Source: Bacillota bacterium
GTDB taxonomy: Bacteria; Bacillota; Clostridia; Lachnospirales; Lachnospiraceae
NCBI GenBank assembly: GCA_023435505.1
Contig: JAEYRR010000127.1
Span: 1-9,435 of the forward strand
Reading direction: 5' to 3'
DNA: 9,435 nt
In this document: positions 5,967 to 9,435 of the stretch, in pieces
Position numbering within the stretch: position 1 is the stretch's first letter
How the letters are laid out: each line of letters opens with the position of its first letter
The notes under the pieces: model-generated
What the model was told of the DNA's origin: nothing
Database searches by the model: none
Seen by the model: the letters and a program-made list of their open reading frames with translations, nothing else
Program-made: the position numbers and the translations under genes

Positions 5967-6347
5967 ATGAAAGAACAAAGATTTTTAATTTGTAAACATT
6001 GCGGTAATATCGTAGCGGTTGTTGAGGACGCTGGTGTAGATGTAATTTGTTGTGGTGAAAAAATGCAGGATTTGATTCCTAATACTACAGATGCTGCAAC
6101 TGAAAAACACGTTCCTGTAGTAACAGTGGATGGCTGTATGGTTACGGTTCAGGTAGGAGAGGTTCCTCATCCTATGCTTCCAGAACATTACATTCAATGG
6201 ATCTTTGTTAAGACAGAAAAAGGTGGTCAGAGAAAGCTTCTAACTCCTGGTTCTGAACCAAAGGCAGAATTCTGTCTGGTAGATGACAAAATCCTTGAAG
6301 TATATGAGTACTGCAATCTCCATGGATTGTGGAAAATTACTATGTAG
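5967..6347 (+). CDS. dfx: Desulfoferrodoxin-type superoxide reductase
   Basis: Reduces superoxide to hydrogen peroxide in the cytoplasm, with electrons from rubredoxin and without making oxygen. The 126-residue protein is the two-iron (2Fe) form. The N-terminal desulforedoxin-like centre I has C9-x2-C12 and adjacent C28-C29. The C-terminal catalytic centre II has His48, His68, His74, Cys116 and His119 as the Fe(His)4Cys ligands. The catalytic loop EKHVPV (46-51) with its Glu-Lys pair is present. Length is as expected for 2Fe enzymes. ATG 5967 is preceded by AAAGGAG nine bases upstream. The rubredoxin gene begins 15 bases after the stop, so the two are surely cotranscribed; rubrerythrin upstream would remove the peroxide formed. 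Confidence 0.96.
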   Translation: MKEQRFLICKHCGNIVAVVEDAGVDVICCGEKMQDLIPNTTDAATEKHVPVVTVDGCMVTVQVGEVPHPMLPEHYIQWIFVKTEKGGQRKLLTPGSEPKAEFCLVDDKILEVYEYCNLHGLWKITM

Positions 6348-6362
6348 AAAGGAGAAGAAAGT

Positions 6363-6500
6363 ATGGCAGATCAAGTTCAATATGTTTGTTCCGTTTGTGG
6401 ATATATCTATGAAGGAGATATTCCTTTTGAAGAATTAGGCGATGATTATGAATGCCCATTATGTGGTGCTCCAAAATCAGCTTTTGAAATTCAAGAATAA
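6363..6500 (+). CDS. Rubredoxin (45 aa)
   Basis: A one-iron electron carrier of 45 residues, easily missed because of its size. The two knuckles are C9-x2-C12-G-Y ([10 protein letters not shown]) and C31-x2-C34-G-A-P ([12 protein letters not shown]). Both are typical of rubredoxin, including the aromatic Tyr7 before the first and Phe41 near the end. It is shorter than the usual 52-54 residues, because the loop between the knuckles ([12 protein letters not shown]) is abbreviated; in this it resembles the short rubredoxin-like domains of rubrerythrins. ATG 6363 has AAAGGAG at 6348-6354, eight bases upstream. It is the last gene before a strong terminator. It most likely delivers electrons from an NAD(P)H:rubredoxin reductase, not in the window, to the superoxide reductase and rubrerythrin. 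Confidence 0.93.
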   Translation: MADQVQYVCSVCGYIYEGDIPFEELGDDYECPLCGAPKSAFEIQE

Positions 6501-6507
6501 TTGTTAT

Positions 6508-6542
6508 AAGGTGTAGCTTCCTGGCTACACCTTTGTTATTTT
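6508..6542 (+). terminator. Terminator of the oxidative-stress gene set
   Basis: AAGGTGTAGC (6508-6517) pairs perfectly with GCTACACCTT (6524-6533) around a six-base loop. It is followed by a T-rich tail (TGTTATTTT), seven bases after the rubredoxin stop. Confidence 0.9.
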
Positions 6543-6577
6543 GGCGGAATTATGAGGAAATAAATAATAAAAAAGCA

Positions 6578-6606
6578 TTGTACATCACTCTTGTTTTTGT
6601 TATGCT
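6578..6606 (+). promoter_or_regulatory. Predicted SigA promoter of the zinc-ribbon membrane gene
   Basis: TTGTAC (6578-6583), 17 bases, TATGCT (6601-6606), with TGT directly before the -10 as an extended -10 element. The start codon follows 57 bases after the -10, leaving a leader of about 50 bases that contains AGGAGG at 6651-6656. Confidence 0.55.
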
Positions 6607-6663
6607 ATATCTATATTGTACATATCTGAGGAATAAACTATTAAATGAGTAGGAGGAATTATA

Positions 6664-7293
6664 ATGGCTTTTTGTGGTAAATGCGGAATGCAACATGCAG
6701 ATGGAGTAGCGTTTTGTTCTAATTGTGGAGCACAGATAGGTAATGGTGTTCCTGTACAGGGTGCTCCAAATCAGCAGTTTCAGCAGAATCAGCAATTTCA
6801 GCAGAATCAGCAGTTTCAGCAGAATCAGCAATTTCAGCAAGGAAACCCTAATAATGGTCCAGTTTATATGAATGGTTATCCTAATCAGGCAGGCCCTGGA
6901 GTATATGCACCAATGAGTGATGCACAGGAGAATAAGGCTATGGGAGTATTAGCATACTTAGGATTTTTGGTACTTATTCCTATATTTGCAGCACCTAAGT
7001 CTAGATTCGCTCGTTTTCATGCAAACCAAGGATTAATTCTGGCAATTTGTGAGGTTGGTTATACTATTATTCAGAGTATTTTGCTTGCTATATTGGGAGC
7101 TATATTTGCACCTACTTTGACAGATCTACTTGCCGGTAGAACTGGCTATGGTTTGGTTTATGGATTAATATCATTTATTCTGTGGATTGGTTGGATTGCG
7201 TTCGCTGTTCTTGCAATTCTTGGAATTGTAAATGCAGTGAATGGTCAAGAAAAAGAACTCCCTGTAATTGGTAAATTTAAAATATTAAAATAA
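6664..7293 (+). CDS. Zinc-ribbon, Gln-rich-linker membrane protein (DUF4870-like)
   Basis: A 209-residue protein of three parts. Residues 1-24 form a minimal zinc ribbon with C4-x2-C7 and C18-x2-C21. Residues about 36-60 are a Gln/Asn-rich linker of four NQQFQQ hexapeptides, followed by a Gly/Pro/Asn-rich stretch. From about 91 there is a membrane domain with three hydrophobic segments (93-109, 124-148, 164-190). The RFHANQGLIL motif at 117-126 and the ending with PVIG are seen in the DUF4870 / Tic20-like group. The protein is probably in the cytoplasmic membrane; the function is not known. AGGAGG at 6651-6656 precedes ATG 6664. It is monocistronic between its own promoter and terminator. The ribbon could bind nucleic acid, protein or only zinc; I see no basis to choose. 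Confidence 0.88.
   Translation: MAFCGKCGMQHADGVAFCSNCGAQIGNGVPVQGAPNQQFQQNQQFQQNQQFQQNQQFQQGNPNNGPVYMNGYPNQAGPGVYAPMSDAQENKAMGVLAYLGFLVLIPIFAAPKSRFARFHANQGLILAICEVGYTIIQSILLAILGAIFAPTLTDLLAGRTGYGLVYGLISFILWIGWIAFAVLAILGIVNAVNGQEKELPVIGKFKILK
6769..6840 (+). repeat. In-frame 18-bp tandem repeat, four copies
   Basis: Four consecutive 18-base units (6769-6786, 6787-6804, 6805-6822, 6823-6840) each encode NQQFQQ. Units 1 and 3 are identical with CAG before TTT. Units 2 and 4 have CAA there, and unit 4 also ends in CAA. The alternation points to duplication of a 36-base pair of units. Confidence 0.95.
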
Positions 7294-7311
7294 TATTGAT
7301 ATAGTACATAG

Positions 7312-7343
7312 AAAACACCTGTTAACAGTAACAGGTGTTTTTT
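7312..7343. terminator. Bidirectional terminator, 13-bp stem
   Basis: AAAACACCTGTTA (7312-7324) pairs perfectly with TAACAGGTGTTTT (7329-7341) around a four-base loop, with T runs at the + end (7338-7343) and a matching A run on the left. It ends the zinc-ribbon gene on + and the convergent ABC operon on -. Confidence 0.93.
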
Positions 7344-7364
7344 ATATTGTTTGGAAGCAATTTT

Positions 7365-8135
7365 CTATAAGTTTTTTTTGTTAAACATCAGCATAGACAT
7401 AATCAGATTAAAGAACATTAGCAAAAGTGTAATTATAATGGCTGTAGCATAACTACTTATACTGCTTGTACCTGCGAGTAAACCAGCGGAATTAAAAAGA
7501 TAGGTAGGAGTGAATTCTTTTAAAGCAGGTAGAAGGCTTAGCAGGTATGCAATTAGGTAAGCTGCACCTACAGATAATAGGATAGCAGACGTAGAAGAAA
7601 ACATTGTGGATGCTAGCGGAATTATTGTGATTAACCATAAACCAAATAGATATAGGCAAAAGGATGCAAAAAACAGATTCTTTGCAATACTGTTATTCCA
7701 AAAGTAGGAATTATAGCCATAGGTGATGCCATAGGATAACAGAAATCCCAACGTCCAAAGAACAATCATGGTAATGGTTTTGGAAAGTATAATCTTATAT
7801 CGGTTGAGACCTTTTGTAATCATATTAATTAAAGTACCCTTTTGATATTCATGGGTTAGAATACCGCCAAACATAACAAGGAATATGATTAAAGCAATTG
7901 GTATGTTCTTATAGAACTGGGTCCAGGAGGTAAGAGCATCCACATTTACTTGAGCGACGGTCATTCCATTTTTTTGAAGTTCCTCTGATAGAAGATCCAT
8001 CATCCATGGAGTTAGTTTCGCTATTGCAGGATTCATAATACCAAATAAACAGAAGATAATGGTAAGTATAATCATTCTACCTGAACGAGTTTGCTCCATA
8101 AATTCTTTTTTTGTAAAAGCAATTAATTGTTTCAT
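7365..8135 (-). CDS. ABC-2 type transporter permease (YxlG-like)
   Basis: Membrane subunit of an ABC exporter-type complex, 256 residues. There are about six hydrophobic segments (20-38, 77-94, 117-139, 153-176, 180-202, 228-251). The first is followed by a large extracellular loop (about 39-76), as in the ABC-2 family. The cytoplasmic N-terminus FTKKEFMEQTRSGR is typical of this family, and HEYQKGTLINMI (95-106) corresponds to the usual coupling region after the second segment. ATG at 8135-8133 overlaps the TGA of the ATPase gene as ATGA, with GGAGG at 8150-8146. Translational coupling and equal dosage with the ATPase are therefore likely. It is last in the operon. The substrate cannot be predicted; resemblance to B. 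subtilis YxlG is by gene order and size, not by alignment. Confidence 0.9.
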   Translation of the reverse strand: MKQLIAFTKKEFMEQTRSGRMIILTIIFCLFGIMNPAIAKLTPWMMDLLSEELQKNGMTVAQVNVDALTSWTQFYKNIPIALIIFLVMFGGILTHEYQKGTLINMITKGLNRYKIILSKTITMIVLWTLGFLLSYGITYGYNSYFWNNSIAKNLFFASFCLYLFGLWLITIIPLASTMFSSTSAILLSVGAAYLIAYLLSLLPALKEFTPTYLFNSAGLLAGTSSISSYATAIIITLLLMFFNLIMSMLMFNKKNL

Positions 8136-9034
8136 TGGCCCACTACCTCCAAGAACATATCTTCTAAAGTTTGCTCAAGTCTCTCCAGACGTTGTATGGC
8201 AATATTCTTTTCAGATAAAATTTGCATAATTTGAATCATATCCTGTTCGCTTTTTTTAGAATATAGCAGTTTAGTCTCCGTGATCTTAGTACTTCCCGGA
8301 TACTCTGAGGCAAATAACGCGGTGTCTAGGGCGTTACAAAATTCTATCTCTACACTGTTACCCTTTCTTAGAGTTTTAATCTCCTCTAAGGTTCCACAGA
8401 GAGCAATATTTCCTTTGTTTAAAAAAGCAATTTCATCGCAAATGCGTTCCACATCAGAGAGGATATGGGTAGAAAAAATAACGGTGGTATGTTGCTTTAC
8501 TGTAAGCAGGATATCTAATATTTCTTTCCTACCAATAGGATCTAAAGCTGAAGTAGGTTCATCACAGATTAGTAATTTCGGACTGTTTAAAAGAGCCTGT
8601 GCAATCCCTAGCCTTTGCTTCATACCACGGGAGAAGCTGTGTATGCGTTTATTTGCATTTTTAAGCCCTACTAGTTCCAGTAGTTCCTCCGTCTTTAAGC
8701 GGATGTTTGTTTTACTCATCCCTGTTATCTCCCCACACATCCTAAGATATTCAGTTGGAGTCATAAAACCATAAAACTCCGGTACATCAGGTAAATAGCC
8801 AATGTACTTATTGGTAATATTTTGCCCAAAGGATACTTTTTTGCCATTCACCAATATTTCACCAGAATCAGCTTTTAAAAGGCCTAAAATCATTTTCATG
8901 GTGGTCGTCTTTCCAGCCCCATTCTGCCCGATAAAGCCAAAAATAGAGTGTTCAGGTACGACGAGATTTAAGTCCTCAATGACCTTGTTCGTTCCGAAAG
9001 ACTTAGATAGATGAGAAATCTCTAGAATATTCAT
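8132..9034 (-). CDS. ABC transporter ATP-binding protein (YxlF-like)
   Basis: Cytoplasmic ATPase that drives the adjacent ABC-2 permease, 300 residues. Walker A is GQNGAGKTT (36-44). The Q-loop region is near YLPDVPEFYG (80-89). The signature is FSRGMKQ (134-140) in place of LSGGQ, as is common in the drug- and bacitracin-type ABC-2 exporters. Walker B is LLICDEP (154-160), the D-loop SALD (162-165) and the switch His190. The C-terminal 80 residues form the variable extension usual in this subfamily, ending in LEDMFLEVVG. ATG at 9034-9032 has AGAGGA (9046-9041) and overlaps the upstream stop by one base (TAATG). The overlap on both sides shows one operon. The substrate is unknown; self-immunity, antibiotic export or envelope stress are possible roles. 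Confidence 0.95.
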   Translation of the reverse strand: MNILEISHLSKSFGTNKVIEDLNLVVPEHSIFGFIGQNGAGKTTTMKMILGLLKADSGEILVNGKKVSFGQNITNKYIGYLPDVPEFYGFMTPTEYLRMCGEITGMSKTNIRLKTEELLELVGLKNANKRIHSFSRGMKQRLGIAQALLNSPKLLICDEPTSALDPIGRKEILDILLTVKQHTTVIFSTHILSDVERICDEIAFLNKGNIALCGTLEEIKTLRKGNSVEIEFCNALDTALFASEYPGSTKITETKLLYSKKSEQDMIQIMQILSEKNIAIQRLERLEQTLEDMFLEVVGQ

Positions 9035-9240
9035 TATTGCTCCTCTCTACCTAAAACAAAATATAGAATAGGTCCGATAAATTGCATTCCTACAATGGCT
9101 ATAACAAGCCAAAGTGCACGGTTTCCATGCTTATAATTCTTGTGTGTAAGAATATGCCATAATGTATAGGCTAATAAGGCAAGTTCTACTACAACTAAGG
9201 GAATTAAAAAAGGTAGAATTTCTTTTATACTATCAAGCAT
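9034..9240 (-). CDS. PLDc_N-domain small membrane protein (YxlE-like)
   Basis: A 68-residue membrane protein with two hydrophobic segments (about 8-31 and 42-64) joined by a basic loop (HKNYKHGNR). The ending, GPILYFVLGR (56-65), is the hallmark of the PLDc_N domain, named from the N-terminus of cardiolipin synthases but often found alone. In B. subtilis the sigY operon contains yxlE (PLDc_N), yxlF (ATPase) and yxlG (permease) in this same order and similar sizes, and YxlE has been implicated in SigY control. By analogy this protein may be an accessory or regulatory subunit of the transporter. ATG at 9240-9238 uses GGAGGTGA (9255-9248), which lies inside the end of the upstream gene. Function here is inferred from context only. 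Confidence 0.85.
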   Translation of the reverse strand: MLDSIKEILPFLIPLVVVELALLAYTLWHILTHKNYKHGNRALWLVIAIVGMQFIGPILYFVLGREEQ

Positions 9241-9242
9241 AT

Positions 9243-9435
9243 TTATTTCACCTCCATGAGTTTATTTTTTAATCTATGATATTCAGGTTCCTCTGCTAAC
9301 ACTGAAAAAACAGGATTATTTAGAAGGTTCCGTATATCTTCTACAATCAGTTTTCGGTCTCTTGGGGCACGTTCATCAATCCCAAGTTGGGCAAACTGTG
9401 CTTCGATGGAATTAAAATAATCATCACCGTGGAGC
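9243..9435 (-). CDS. 3' end of an unrecognised gene in the ABC operon (partial)
   Basis: An open frame enters from the right edge and ends in TAA at 9245-9243, giving 63 visible residues. The C-terminus is soluble and charged, with no membrane segment: it includes DDYFNSIEAQFAQLGID, then RKLIVEDIRNLL and a tail rich in Glu and Lys, likely helical. I do not recognise the family. The ribosome site of the next gene is embedded in its last codons and the gap is only two bases, so it belongs to the same operon. By position it could be a regulator, as small regulators often begin such ABC operons, but nothing in the visible part shows a DNA-binding motif. It does not resemble the membrane proteins YxlC or YxlD, as far as I can judge. 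Confidence 0.7.
   Translation of the reverse strand, partial: LHGDDYFNSIEAQFAQLGIDERAPRDRKLIVEDIRNLLNNPVFSVLAEEPEYHRLKNKLMEVK

Noticed and set aside
6769..6840. CRISPR-like array
   Set aside because: The units are contiguous, without spacers, and lie in frame inside a coding gene.

Overview
The window looks like chromosome from an anaerobic, spore-forming, low-GC Firmicute, most likely a Lachnospiraceae / Clostridium cluster XIVa member. This rests on A+T-rich DNA, strong AGGAGG-type ribosome binding sites, a rubrerythrin / superoxide reductase / rubredoxin set, a class B sortase and Cys/Gly-rich small proteins. The species assignment is inference; no rRNA gene is present.

Layout. (1) 1-1917: the 3' end of a polyamine ABC transporter operon (potC, potD, + strand), closed by a perfect bidirectional terminator. 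(2) 1929-3029: chorismate synthase aroC on the - strand, with its own promoter. (3) 3161-3417: a 67-residue unrecognised protein (+) ending in a strong hairpin. (4) 3434-5063, - strand: a class B sortase followed downstream by two tandem paralogous genes for tiny Cys/Gly-rich proteins, each built from two copies of one module. Upstream of these two genes are sequences resembling promoters of the mother-cell sporulation sigma factors (SigE-like for one, SigK-like for the other). This is the most unusual part of the window. (5) 5197-6542, + strand: rubrerythrin, desulfoferrodoxin-type superoxide reductase and a 45-residue rubredoxin, ending at a terminator. (6) 6578-7341: a zinc-ribbon membrane protein with a Gln-rich tandem repeat, between its own promoter and terminator. 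(7) 7365-9435, - strand: a tightly overlapping operon of ABC-2 permease, ABC ATPase, PLDc_N membrane protein and the 3' end of an unrecognised gene, resembling the yxlE-yxlF-yxlG arrangement of Bacillus subtilis.

How they work together. PotC and PotD belong to one importer. Rubredoxin, superoxide reductase and rubrerythrin are parts of one electron chain that reduces superoxide and peroxide without releasing oxygen. The ABC genes form one exporter-type complex. The sortase and Cys-rich genes are linked only by position, strand and the absence of a clear terminator between them. No intergenic gap exceeds about 215 bases.
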